Shown piece by piece: positions 1-11,764 of a stretch of DNA of 64,000 nt. Under the pieces are notes generated by a model that saw nothing but the letters and a program-made list of their open reading frames with translations, was not told where the DNA came from and searched no databases. Source of the DNA: Nicotiana tabacum (Eukaryota > Streptophyta > Magnoliopsida > Solanales > Solanaceae). The stretch is from assembly GCF_000715075.1 (NCBI RefSeq), contig NC_134081.1, positions 63,491,653 to 63,555,652 of the forward strand. Reading direction: 5' to 3'. The number at the start of each line of letters is the position of its first letter. Within the stretch, counting starts at the first letter, position 1. The position numbers were made by a program, and so were the translations under genes.

Positions 1-517
1 TGAATAATTTAGAGGCAGCCTTAACTTCCAAAACTGAAGAAGTTACTACTGTTGAGGATAAGTATTCCTGATTGGGGGAGAAGCATAAGAGGACCCTCGA
101 GCACTACAGTGTTTATAGTTGGATGTCAGCCTCCGGTCCAACAGATCTGTGTGGGACAATATTTCTGCCGAGGTCCACCGCCGTCTTAAAGAAGAACTCA
201 AGCGCCGAGCGGCTTCCCACATTGTTGAAACAAAATATGCTATGTAAAACATGAGGAGAAAAACCTTGGAAGAGGCTAAAGCTGGTGTTATTGCCTTTGA
301 TGCCGAAATCGCTAAGGCCCGTGAGCTAGAGTCAACTGCCAAAAGGGGACTTCCACAAGGTGGTGATGCTGAAGGTCAAAATGATGAGCCGGCGGCGGAT
401 CCATCCATTTCTCCTGGGGGCACATATGTTTCTCTTCCTTCGGGTTCCAGAGATGCAGTAGCTTGGTTTTTGTTTTCTTTCCTTTTCTATATTTTGTATC
501 TGTGCTACATTTTATGA
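1..517 (+). pseudogene. Antisense coiled-coil ORF of copy A, 3' end
   Basis: This plus-strand remnant lies after the integrase of a minus-strand element, so it is antisense to gag-pol. It aligns with the C-terminal part of the better-preserved copy at 39495-41250: both contain the 'LEEAKAGV' stretch and an acidic, Pro/Ser-rich tail ending in 'DAV'. The frame is broken before 251. Tat-lineage elements such as Grande and Retand are known to carry antisense ORFs in this place. The function of such ORFs is unknown. No transposase or nuclease motif is visible. Confidence 0.6.
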
Positions 518-1505
518 GAATAGAAGCACTTTTTCATTTAAGTATTGTGCAATTATTTCTTTTTGCATACATTCCACTTGCGTATTTGTGCATGTTTTAT
601 TATATGCGTCAAATTGTGCAAGGTTTCAGGTGTTTTTTCCCCGAGAGCATTTGGATTCCGGGCATAAGTTCCTCCGAAATCAACCCTTTGACATGTGAGT
701 TTTATAAGAGAGTGCCCTCTAATGTTTACGATGCTCTTGGAGAGCGTCTCCTATTCATTATGGCACTAACATTTGAAGTACTTATTTAACATTCAAATGA
801 TAAAAGCAATTTAATGTTCAGACAAGAAACAAGATGGAAATTAAAGGACTTTACTTTAATCCTATCACTTTCAAAAGTACTTGAGCATTCGCTGTGCTAA
901 TAAGAAATTGCCATTACTTGTGGCTAACTTGTACAGCTTGTTTCTACGGGGCTGGCCGCGCATTCCCCGGTCCCGATGGTATAACTTTATTTCTGGGTTT
1001 TGTCTTCGGGCAGATGTGGTAATCATTGTTTCCATATCCTCATATCATCCCCCCTCCCCCGAGTGTTCGAATGCGAAGAATGAGAATTTGAACACTGGAA
1101 GTATTACACTTTCTAGGATTGCACTAGTGAATTTCTAGATAATCTTCAGTTCGATAGCAAACTTCACTTCCCCTTAGTAATTTATACTATCGAGCCAAAT
1201 ATTATCTAAAAATCCCCAGTTTCTTGCACTTGTGAATGATCGGGTAATCTCTGTTCGACAACAAACTTTACTTTCCGATAGGAACTTTGCTATCGAGCAA
1301 AAGACTATCTAACTGCTCCTTAGTAGTTCTTTACTTGTTTGCCTCATCATTTAAAGGTCTTATTGTTACTGCTGAATCTTCTTTCGTGGTATACTTTCCG
1401 TAGCTGCCTCATTACAAACCTTACAAGAAAAACTCAATTCGGACAAAAACTAGATGAAGGAAAAAAAAATGTAGCACATACTTTAAGTACATGCGATTTT
1501 TATTA
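518..1505. other. Non-coding spacer between antisense ORF and integrase, copy A
   Basis: No convincing gene. The stretch is collinear with 41251-42227 of copy B, including two related 'GCACTnGTGAATnnnnnGGnnA' type segments that recur at about 1120-1300. It would hold the converging 3' ends of the sense and antisense transcripts. The short ORFs here are not conserved between the two copies. Confidence 0.6.
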
Positions 1506-2510
1506 GCAATAGTATCTCTAGTATCTCTGTCTTAATTTTCCAACTCGTATGACCCTTTTCCGGTGACAGTTGAAACCCGGTAGGGGGGCCTTCCCATGTC
1601 AGACCTTACTTCCCTGTATTGAGCTCCCGGGCGTTCTGAGTTACGTTCTACAAAACCAAGTCTCCCACTCTAAAAAACGGACATTAGCTCTTCGATTGTA
1701 ATATCATTCCATTCTCTGCTTTTGAGCTGCCATCCTTATATGCGCTTAGTCCCTTCATTTGTCGAGCAGCTCCAATTTGACCAACATGGCTTTGTTGTTT
1801 GTTTCTTCGTTCGCCCGAAACTTTCTCATGGTAGGCTCTCCTATTTCAACTAGGATTAAGGCTTCTGCTCCGTACACGAGAGAGAAAGAAGTTTCTGATG
1901 TTCTTTACTTGGTTGTTGTCCGATACGCCCATAACACTCCTGGCCTCTCTTCAAGCCAATTATCTTTAGATATTTCCAACCTCTATTTGAGATTTTGTAT
2001 GATCACTTTATTGATTGATTCTTTTCAGTCATTCGCGCTCGAATGATAGGGTTATGATGTGATCCTTTTGATTTTTAAGTCTTCAAGTAACTATGTGACC
2101 TTTGCGCCTATAAACTGCGGCCTGTTTTCACAGGCTATCTATTTTGGTATCCCAAATATGCAAATTATATTCTCCCACAAGAAATCCACTACTTCCCTTT
2201 GCCAATCTTCTGATAAGAACCTACTTCAACCCACTTAGAAAAATAGTAAGTTAATATCAAATGAATCCTTACCTTACCGGGGGCTAGTGGCAGTGGTCCG
2301 ACGATATCCATCCCCCACCTCATGAATTTCCATGATGACAAAACTGAGTGCAGCGGATCTGCCAATTGATATACCAACGGTGCGTAGTGTTGACATTTGT
2401 CACATTTTTTAACATAGGCCTTGGCATCTTGTTCCATCCGGGGCTAGTAGTATCCTGCCCTAATCAATTTTAGCACCAAGGAATCCGCGCCCGAATGTTT
2501 TCCACAGATC
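1506..2510 (-). pseudogene. Integrase region of copy A
   Basis: On the minus strand, 2189-2437 gives the end of the zinc-binding module ('KKCDKCQHYAP') followed by 'GMDIVGPLP', which carries the first catalytic Asp of the DDE integrase core. Further left are the core and the C-terminal 'GPY.V' part, matched by copy B 42228-42503 but split over several frames. The enzyme would insert retroelement cDNA into chromosomes. Multiple stops make this copy inactive. Confidence 0.75.
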
Positions 2511-3540
2511 CCTTCGTGGACTTCTCACATAACATAATTAGCTTCAGAGGCTGCCAGACATCGGGCCAACGGGCCTTGGAAAGATCTTCTATACAATTGA
2601 CCCACCTTGAAGCAATATCTAACTACTTTGGTGCGCAATGCCCGAGATGCCTTAGAATATTCAAGCAATTTTTCGTGCTCGAGATAGTCAATATTCTTGT
2701 TTCTTCAGTCCCAGTCCAAATTAGTCGTGTTTACCTTGTAATAGCTATTCGCGTCTAATACTGAATGCATAAGCTACACTACTATGCCGGAGTCTGATCC
2801 CTTCATCACTGAGGATAATCCTAGATTGGCTAGTGCGTCCGCTTCCACATTCTCTTCTCTCGGGATGTGTGTAATTGACCATTCCCTAAACCAAGCGACC
2901 AAAGCTTAGACCTTCATTATGTATTGTTGCATTCGTTCCTCTTTAGCTTCAAAGAACCCGTAAACATTATTTACCATCAATTGGGAGTCGCATTTGATTT
3001 TTATGACATCGGGGTCCAGTCCTCGGGCCAATTCGATCCCTGCAATTAATGCTTTATACTCCGCTTCATTGTTTATCAGGGGAAACGTTCTTATGACCTA
3101 CCATAAGGTTTCTCCCGGGGGTGTGGTTAATACTATGCCGAGCCCGGATCCTTTTACATTGGAAGCTCCATCCGTGAACAAGGCTAAAACTCCTGATGTC
3201 TATTCTGACACCATTACTGCCTCTTTTGTAGCCATAGGTAACAATCCCGAGCTGAAATCAGCCACAAAGTCGGCCAAAACTTATGACATAATTGTAGTCC
3301 TGGGTTTATATTCTATGTTGAATGTGCTCATTTCGACGACCACTTGCCAGCCTACCTGAGATTTAAGGTTTAGGAAGAATATTCCATAGGGGAAAAGTGA
3401 TCACCACAACTATCGGGTGACATTGGAAAAAATGCCTTAACTTTCAAGTTGCGACTGCGAGGGCAAAGGCCAATTTTTCTAGATGTGGGTAGCGAGTCTC
3501 TGCTCCAACTAAGATTTTACTAGCGTAATAAATAGGAGAC
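2511..3540 (-). pseudogene. Second (archaeal-type) RNase H region of copy A
   Basis: The minus strand here matches copy B 43350-43950, where the four-part RNase H pattern is easier to see (FTDGAS, NNEA, CDSQLV and a C-terminal ENAEADALA-like block). In copy A the same blocks are recognisable around 3170-2800 but disrupted. A second RNase H between the retroviral-type RNase H and integrase is a known trait of Tat-lineage elements. Confidence 0.6.
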
Positions 3541-4800
3541 TACGTACCTTCACCCTCACGGACAAAAGAGGCACTTACCGCTACCTCCGAGACCGCTAAG
3601 TAGTTCAATAGATGTTCGCCTTCCTCTGGTTTTGATAGTAACGGAGGACTTGACAAATACCTTTTCAAATCCCTCGAAACCTGCTGACACTCCAGGTTCC
3701 ATTTGAAGTTGTTCTTCATTTTTAGCAGCGAAAAGAAATGATGGCATTTCTCTGAAGACTGTGAAATGAATCTATTCAAACCGACCAGTCTCCCTGCCAA
3801 CCTTTGAACCTCCATCACGCTTGACAGCTGATCCAGGATGTCTTCGATGGATTTAATTTTATAGGGTTAACTTTGTTTCCCCTTTGTGACACCAGGAATC
3901 CCAAGAAATTACTGGAGCTGCCTCCGAACACACACTTCTCGGGGTTAAGCTTCATGTTATGCTTCCTTAAGATGTCAAAAGTTTCTTGCAAGTGTTTAAG
4001 ATGATCTACGGCATTCAAAGACTTAACCAGGATTATCTATGTACAACCAGATCAAGTGTTTAAGATGATCTATGTCAAATGGTTGTTCACGAGCCGCTGA
4101 TACGTGGCTCCAACGTTCTTTATCCCAAAGGACATCACATTATAGCAATATGTGCCAAAGTTTGTTATGAACAAATTTTATTCCTGATCCTACGGGTTCT
4201 TCTTGATCTGGTTGTACCTGGAGTAAGCATCAAGTAAACTCATTAACTCATGCGTGGCTATTGCATCAACCATTTGATCAATGTTTGGTAATAGGAACGA
4301 GTCTTTCGGGAAATACTACTACGCACAAAAAAAAATTTATTGTTATTCTTTGGAAATACTACTACGTTATCTAGCCAGTCAGGATACTTTACCTCTCGAA
4401 TTGAAGCGATATCAAGCAAGCGGGTTACCTCTTCTTTGACAAATTTGTTTCTGACCTCGGCAATAGGATGTTTTTCTAGTTTATCGGGGGGATGCTGGGA
4501 TCCAGGCTTAGATTGTGGCCACTTCTGGCAGGATAGCTATCATATCTGCATGCGACCACGCAAAACAATCGACATTAAATTTAAGAAATTCAATAAATCC
4601 AGACCTGAGCTTGGGGTTCAGTTCTGTCCCTAAGTGGAACTTTCTCTCTAAGAACTTTTCAAATAATGCGACTTGTTCAAGTTCTTCCGCTGTGGATTTT
4701 GTTGCATCCGTCTATTCTAGTACCTGGAAATACTATGGTACCTGGTAGGATTCTAACAACTCTTCCCCCTAGTTGACTTCGCTCGGCTCGGGAGCAAGCG
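3540..4800 (-). pseudogene. Reverse transcriptase and connected RNase H of copy A
   Basis: 3540-3818 gives 'LAGRLVGLNRFISQSSEKC' and then 'LLNYLAVSEVAVSASFVREGEGT', the segment joining the RT thumb to RNase H. 3815-4018 gives 'DHLKHLQETFDILRKHNMKLNPEKC', the segment that follows the YVDD box in gypsy RTs. The YVDD region itself (about 4020-4060) is damaged, with a locally repeated 'aagtgtttaagatgatcta' motif. The fingers part lies at 4200-4790 and is heavily broken. Confidence 0.7.
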
Positions 4801-4816
4801 TCGGTTCCTGTAATTG

Positions 4817-5375
4817 CTATGCCATATGCTTCTTCCCTTTGCTACTAGAAACTAAGACTGCATTCATCTCCCTTGTTGCCGATTGGTCACCTCTTATTTG
4901 TTTAATTCCTTCGGGAGTTGGGAATTTCAGCAACGAATGATATGTTGATGGCACCGCCTTCATCTCGTACAAAAATGGTCTTCCCAAGATGATATTATAA
5001 CCCATATTGTAGTCCACTACCTTGAAAATGGCCATCCTCATCACCCCCTTGGCATTCGTGGGTAGCACAATTTCTCCCTGGGTTGTCACGCTTTCCGGAT
5101 TGAACCTGAGGAGGAGTTTCGTGGCCGGAATAATACTTCCGGTGAGCTTGGCTTGCTCCAACACTCTCCACTAGATAATATTGACCGAACTTCCTGGATC
5201 CCCCAGAACACATTTAATTTTAAACTCTAAGCCATTTAGTGAGATTACTAGGGCGTCGTTATGCGGTAGCAGCAGTCCATCTGCATCTTCCTCCGTGAAA
5301 GTAATGTCGTCCTCGGCAACTTCCTGGACATGAAGATCATCAAACATGGAGGATCCTTTCATGCTTTCGAATGCT
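4817..5375 (-). pseudogene. Retropepsin (protease) region of copy A
   Basis: The 5171-5362 minus frame carries 'VLGDPGSSVNII', the D-x-G-S-S active-site type of plant gypsy proteases, preceded by 'HNDALVISL'. The frame continues at 4817-5164 with 'GYNIILGRPFLYEMKAVPST', which holds the second conserved protease block (ILGRP). The two halves are in different frames, so a frameshift lies near 5165-5175. The catalytic Asp is present but the ORF is not continuous. Confidence 0.75.
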
Positions 5376-6310
5376 CCGCGTTATCGTGACTACAACCGTA
5401 ATTATTTTTAGCCTGATCACTCAAATATTCCCTAATATGGTCATTTTTTAGCAATGCCGCAACCTCTTCGCGCATATGCCGGCAGTCCCTAGTATGATGA
5501 CCATTTGTCCCATGGTATTTGCACCACAAATTAGGATCCCTTTGGCTGAGATAGAATCTCATCGGCTTCAGGAATCGTGCTGCTTTAATGTTCCTCATAA
5601 CCGACGTTTCCTTGTCTGTAACGACCTCTTATTTCTGCCTCGATTAGTTCTCCTATCGGTAAAGAATCACTTCACGGATCGAAATCCTCTGCCGCATCCT
5701 TCGGCACGTTCATAGGGAAAAACCCGACCCCTTGAAGACCGTAGATCTGTGTCGAAATCATCTTTCGATTTCTCCTTATTATTCTCCCGGTTTCGACCCT
5801 TGGCCGACGCCGGGAAACCTAGCTAATCATCTTCAATCCTCATCTTTTACTTATACCGGTTGTGAACATCCGCCCAAGTTGTTGCCTGTAACTTGAGCAG
5901 ACTTTCTTTCAACTTCCGGGAAGCGTCGAAACATCTCGAATTCAGACCTTTGGTAAATTCTTCAGCCACCCATTCGTCCGGTACGAGCGTTAACAACATC
6001 GTTTCCTTCTGGAATCTGGTCACAAACTCCCGCAGCAACTCGGACTCTCCTTGTGCAAACCTGATTATATCGGCCTTTCAAGCCTGTACCTTTCTAGTCC
6101 TGACATGGGCCTTGAAGAAAGAGTCCGCGAGCACCTCAAAGGCGTCTATGGAATTCTCGGGCAAAAGCAAATTCCATATCAGGGCTCCCTTTGTAAGAGT
6201 CTCCAAATATTTCTTCAGTAAGACTGAATCAATCTCATGGGTAGCTAAATTGTTCCCCTTCACCTACATTGTATAGGTGGTGATATGCTCCTGAAATACT
6301 GAAGTCCCAT
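5359..6310 (-). pseudogene. Gag of copy A, C-terminal part
   Basis: The minus frames at 6078-6263 and 5847-6038 give 'EIDSVLLKKYLETLTKGAL', 'AFEVLADSFFKAHV' and 'ATTWADVHNRYK', the core of Tat-type gag. 5359-5598 gives a zinc-knuckle-like 'CKYHGTNGHHTRDC'. Gag packages the element RNA into virus-like particles. The N-terminal part continues at 13232-13846 on the far side of N1; the break point is exactly the N1 insertion site. Confidence 0.8.
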
Positions 6311-7775
6311 TGATAAGTTGGTAATTTACGAACTTATCTCATCTTTAATCTTAGATTTTTGCTATGTTTGATTGATAAAATAGTGTGTTTTAAGTGGTTT
6401 ACTTCGACTTTGCAGGTTTTATGTGATATTAAAGTCATCGGAAAGCAACCAAGCAAAAACAAGTCAAAAAGGCGCTCAAAAGAAGAAATATGAAAATTGG
6501 CCTCAGAGGTCGCAAATGCGAGCAGTAGCTCGCAATTGCTAAGTCAACCAAGAAAGTCAACGTTCGCAAATGCGAACATGTGAATCGCAATTGCGAGGCC
6601 AACTGAGTCAAACAATGTTCGCAAATGCAAAATAAGGTTTGCAAATGCAAAGTCAAACCAGACAGTCAACCTTCGCAAATTCGAAGTTTTCATCGCAAAT
6701 GCGATAATCAATAGGAAAGTCAAGATTCGCAAATGCAAACATAGCTTTGCAAATGCGAAGATCATGCTTCAGTTCTGGGCTCTTCTGTAATTTCACATTC
6801 TTTGGCCCCAAACCCTTTAATACACAACCTAGCTTATTGAAAACAGATCTTCGGCATCTTTGGCAAATCTTTGGCCGATCTTTAAATTATTCTTTAGTCT
6901 CTTGACTAGAGAACACATGTTTTGAGCTAAGGTTGTTGCACACATACTTGGGTTTTGAAGATTTGAAACTTTTGGTTGAGAATTTCTTACGCATTTATGT
7001 TCATTTCTTCATTTCCTTGCTATGTATTGAATATCTAAGTGTGTAGTATTTTTTTCAACACTTAAATCTTGTTTATGGGAATATTAATATTTGAAGTGTG
7101 GATTAAATATCTTGTTGTGCTTATGTATTGAACGATTTTTATTTATTATGAAGTGAGTTATTGTTTCTTTAATTGTTCTTGTTCTTTAATGTTTCCAAAG
7201 GGATTAGCTAACCCTAGGACTCGCCTATTCACTTCGAATTAATTTTGGGAAAGATAATTGGGGTTGGGAAAGATTCATTAACAAGAACTTGAGGCGTTAA
7301 CCCTCACTTTATAGATTTTACCTAGGGATAGGGTTGAACTACTTGTAGCCATATTCGGGTGTGCTTAATCTCTTAATTGTTTTAGGGATAATTCAATAGG
7401 AAGTCTTGTTAGTCTTCGGAAGAAGCTAATATAGAATTATTACCCGAGGTTAATAAACATAAACTCACTCCATATTTATAAAATCGTGAAATACATTGGA
7501 TCGTTACTTGAGTGTAATTCCCAACGTATCTATGCTTGTAGCCATTGATCATTTTACTTGTTTTCTAGGTTAGTTTATATTTCCTCATTTGGATATAATA
7601 TTTTCAAAATCACCCTTTAAGTGTCTGGTTTAGCATAACAAGTGATAATTCTCTTACACGCCTAATCGCCTACATATTGTTCTCCGTGGGATTCGAGCCC
7701 AACTCATAGTTGGGTAAATTATATTGCATGCGACCATGTCCATTTACTTTTTAGTAGTGGATTTGGACGTCACCA
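6311..7775 (+). repeat. N1 5' LTR
   Basis: Starts TGATAAGTTGG and ends GGACGTCACCA, matching the right LTR at 11765-13226 over its whole length. It contains an array of about ten short near-palindromes of the type TCGCAAATGCGA or TCGCAATTGCGA at 6495-6765. Confidence 0.92.
6495..6765. repeat. Palindromic 12-mer array in N1 5' LTR
   Basis: About ten copies of TCGCAAATGCGA / TCGCAATTGCGA and decayed variants, spaced 15-35 bp apart. TCGCAATTGCGA is a perfect palindrome. The same array is in the right LTR (11960-12200) and more loosely in the interior (8455-8570). Confidence 0.85.
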
Positions 7776-8879
7776 AAATCCGCCAACCGATTCCATGCTT
7801 GTTAGTGATTCCAAGAAAAGTATGAAATTAGAGTCAACCGGTGTAGTTAAAAAGATGGTTGAATTTGACTCTAATTCGGGGGACCAAGAGAATGTCAAAA
7901 TCAGGAAAGAATTACAATTTGGAGGCTTGATGTCACATTCCAAGCATTTCTCAACATTGGAATTGTGTGATGATATGAGAATTGAACTACACGAGTCAAT
8001 GAGGGATTGCGAAGAGGAGAGGTAAAGACCATACATCTTACAATTGGAAGGTACAAGAAGGCAAAATGACATTCCTCACATGAAAGCCAAGAAATGCAAA
8101 ATAAAGCAAATGGCATTTGGGTTGATCATCTACTTACCATCTCCCACCGATCATGGTCACAAGCTTGAGTCCAAGTTAGGTGCCCAATTCATATCCTCCA
8201 AGTGGAGAGAAAAGTGATAAAGTTGATTCGCGTCGTGCCACGACGTTAGATGCGGTGCTTGGTGGGAGGCAACCCATCGTTTTCAATTTTTTTGTCATTT
8301 TTATAATTTTTATTTTTTGTTTTTTAAATTTTCTCTTTAGAATAGTTTATTTTATTATTGTTGATCAATCTACCATGTTTCAGGAAGTTTGGAAGTTTTT
8401 GGGACAACAAGCAAGGAGATTGAGAAATAAAGAAATAACAGTACATGCCTCAGTTATCACATTTGCGAACACGGATTTGCATTTGCGGAAGCTTGATGGG
8501 TCGCAAATACGAAGAAACTGGCGCAATTGCGACCTCTACTAAATTTTTGATATTCGCAATTGCGAGGATGCGGTAGAAAATGTGACGTCGGAGGTCTTAA
8601 ATGGGTAACTTTATTTCATTTTTGACAAAGTCAGAAATATTTGGGGATCTCAAAACATCAACGACCTTCAGCTTTCTCACTCTCACAACTGTGAAACTCC
8701 CTCATTCTAACTCCTAAGTGCAAGCATCCAGGCATGAAAGCTTAATTTTATACTCTTTATGTTCTATAAAAATATTAATTTCTTCTCTCCTTGTGCTCTC
8801 AAAAACAAGGGTTCAAATTGACCCTTCTCTTCTGGGTGGGGATTGGTTGAGAGTGTGAGCTTCATTCTTTGCTTAAAAA
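7776..8879 (+). other. N1 interior, 5' part
   Basis: No gag-pol. A short open stretch at 7795-8025 has no family I recognise. At 8225-8275 the sequence reads through a 'GTGCCACGACGTTA' motif and 'GGTGGGAGGCAACCCATC', a GGGAGGCAACCC stem typical of the region just after pol in Tat and Athila elements. This indicates that gag-pol was deleted and the post-pol region joined near the 5' LTR. Further TCGCAA-type motifs lie at 8455-8570. No clear primer-binding site follows the LTR. Confidence 0.55.
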
Positions 8880-9901
8880 ATGGGGAATCCTGAGTACCCA
8901 TAGCTTTCGGAGCTGAAGCTGTGAATCGAATCTATCACCTGCAAGACCATGATATGGAACCATATCATGAGAAAGACTGTGCCTCAGGCAAGTGGTTGGT
9001 CTCCAAAATTTTCCCGGGTGCGGATGTTCCATGGGCAGCGAAAAAGCGAGGGATCACATCCAAAGAATTCACTACCGAATCAAAGATATGGCTAGCAATC
9101 ATATGCAGTCGCATATCTCTTGCAGGGAATATATGGAATGCACCAACAATGAGAGCTCAAATGATCGCTTGCATTCTTGATGGCATCTGGCTTAATGTTG
9201 GTGCGATTTTCATCAATGAGTTGAGGGACTATCTGTGATAGAATTGTCAATCACTGATGTTCCCATCTCTTATCACTGAGTTGTTCCACCTTGCAGGGGT
9301 TGAGGAGTATCCAGGAGACAACTAGATAGATCTGGGAAAGCCTATTGCTCTATTAAAGAAAAGGGGAGAGGGCAACGCTGTGAAAAGAAAAAAGAGAAAG
9401 TTGGGATCTTCTTCTCAGACCGACCAGGGTAGTCAGCCATCATCTTCTACAGGAGGACAATTTGCTATACTTTCGGAGGAAATGCAGCAGATTAGTGACC
9501 TAGTAGCTGGCCTTCCATAGCGACCTGGGGAAACATCTGAGGGGCCCTCTGTATGCATTTCAAAGAAAGAATTTCAAAAGTATCTTGATGATCAGAAGAA
9601 GAAGGGGGATAACCTTCACAAGCTGGAGAAAGCATACACTGATTTGGCTACAGCACATGGTACTTTGAGTATTTCTCATGCCAAGCTAGCAAATGCACAC
9701 ACCATGATGAAGAAGAGGGAGAAGAAGAGAGATAAATTCTTCACCCGCATGTGGAAGGGGGTGAAGGGGCTATGGAATGTTCTAAAGCCTCAAGAGTCAG
9801 TGCCATCAACCAACTCGGATGATGATGATGATACTCTAGTTCATTAGTCCGAGGAAGAGGAGGAGGATGCGACTGAGTCCAACGGCGAGGAGAGCACTTG
9901 A
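8880..9901 (+). pseudogene. N1 ORF: putative plant transposon protein domain, degenerate
   Basis: The first ATG (8880) soon meets a stop, but 8921-9238 stays open and reads 'KIWLAIICSRI', a segment with 'RAQMIACILDGIWLNVG' and then 'IFINELRDYL'. That is the W..I.SR.....RA.....I..G..INVG..I pattern of the domain annotated in plant genomes as 'putative plant transposon protein'. Lysine-rich helical sequence follows and then an Asp/Glu-rich tail to the TGA at 9899-9901. Element N2 carries the same kind of ORF (19904-21163). No catalytic motif is visible and the role is unknown. Confidence 0.6.
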
Positions 9902-11744
9902 TGCAGTATTCAGGGAGTTCTTTCCACCATTTTAATCTATTTAGTTTAGTTGCATTGAGGACATTGCAACATTTCTAGTTGGGGATGGCTTCTTGTATAA
10001 TTGTTGATATGGTAGATTGATATTTTATTTTTATGTGATGTGTTATATTAGTATGTTTACTAGCTTCTTGATTTTTTTTTTTATATATAGTATGTTTTAT
10101 TTACTTGATGTTTACTAACTTCTTGATTTTTATTCTAGTATGTTTTATTTACTTTATGTGTACTAGCTTCTTTATTTTTTTGTTTTATTTTATTGGCAAT
10201 ATCCTTGGTTTTCTTTATACCATGTTTCTTCTTCCGAGGATGTCAATTTGTTTTTGAACCAGGTAATTTTGGTAAATTATTATGTCGATAATTCCCGATG
10301 ATGGATAGCTAGGCGAATTTCTTAAGGGAATTAGTCTTGTAGTTTAGATATAGTTTTTGTTGGAGTTTGTGCCCATGGGCCAATTTGTGGCTTGCTTGGT
10401 AACAACATGATTTAAATCTCAGCATATGAATTCTTGATCTTTGAAAAAGAAAAATAATTGAAGTAAAGATCATTATCATGAATTTTAGACTCAAGTTTTG
10501 GCTCCTTGATTCATTAAATAGTCTCTTAGGCTATATGTGACTTCTTTGAGTTCATTGGTTTCAATTGGATTTTGGATTGGTATTATGCTCAAGTTTTCAT
10601 GTGCCATGTGTGGTGAGATTTATTGTGAGTTCTTTTGCATTATTTGTAGTTTAGAACATGTCCGGAATGTGCTTCAAGTCGAAATCCTAGACTAACTTGG
10701 TTTGAAAAATGATGCTAGGCCTTCCTTGGACTGTTATTATGCATTAAATTTCCTACCCTTGCATATTATCCCTAGTCAACCCCTTTTGAGCCTTTAAACA
10801 TTTTCTTTGGCAACCATGTTACAAGCTTTAACCCTTTATTTGTTATTGATCTATTTTTTGGCATACTGCCTCCCTAAGTACTTTAAAAGTATAAACATAG
10901 GCTAAAAGCCTAAGTTTGGGGGTGAAGGTTGGAAAAGTTGTGGTGTGAAAGTTGTTTAAAAGGTGAATGGTAGTAAAACAAATATAGTGGAACCTTCCGT
11001 GATTTGTTTTAAAAAGAATGAGTAAGAAAGAAGAATAAGGAGGGGAAAATAAGGAATTGTGAATAAATGAAAGAATAGGTGATGAAATGAAAAATGAAGA
11101 AAGGGTAAAAAAGTTCTTGAGTGAAGTGTACTTTGATATTGTAAAATTTATAGTGCTTAGGGAGGTTTTGAGTCACTCTAACCAAAATTGTGCCTACCTT
11201 AACCAAGAACCTAAACTACAACCCTTTAAGTCCTAATTGATTTGGAACCAAGTTTGTCTACATTAGTGGAGAAATACATGAAGAGCAAGCCTATGGTACT
11301 ACTTGTGTGCATTTGAACATCTTTGTGAGGGAGACTTAATTCTTTCCATATTGATATCTCATATATGTTTTGAATTACAATTTATAAAGGGTGGGATTCT
11401 CTCTTAAGTGTGAGGGCACATGAGATTTGAGTTGTGAATTTAATCCCATTTTCAATTGGGAGGAATGAACAAGGGAAGGTTATTTGTGATAAAGAGGTAA
11501 ATTTTGACGCTTTAGTGTCATGACTTGATTGCTACTTTGATTGACATAGTGTTTGAGCACTTGAATTGTAATGAAATTTATGATAAGTTTTTGGTGTTTC
11601 ATATGCTTTGGATTAATTGTTGGTACCAATCAATGTCATGTGTTTGTACTTAAAGTAGACCTTTTGACTTGGTATGATATTGATGCACTATTGAGTTAAA
11701 TACTTGGGAGGAGATTTTGTGCTTTGATTGCTTGAGGACAAGCA
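9902..11744 (+). other. N1 interior, long non-coding 3' region
   Basis: T-rich sequence with no ORF of note. Near-repeats of 'TATGTTTTATTTACT' and 'ACTAGCTTCTTGAT' lie at 10040-10180, and a 'CCTAAGTTTGGGGGTG' purine-rich motif at 10910-10925 resembles the polypurine tract further on. It lies between the ORF and the 3' LTR, as in other Tat-type elements with long non-coding 3' regions. Confidence 0.5.
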
Positions 11745-11764
11745 ATAGTTTAAGTTCGGGGATT
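11745..11764 (+). other. N1 polypurine tract region
   Basis: The sequence just before the right LTR reads through AAGTTCGGGGATT and is preceded by GCTTGAGGACAAGCAA. This is the layout of plus-strand primer tracts in plant Tat-type elements, here with a C in the purine run. Confidence 0.6.

Noticed and set aside
6495..6765. Regularly spaced short repeats considered as a CRISPR-like array
   Set aside because: Spacers are irregular, the repeats are degenerate, the array is duplicated in both LTRs, and this is a plant genome.
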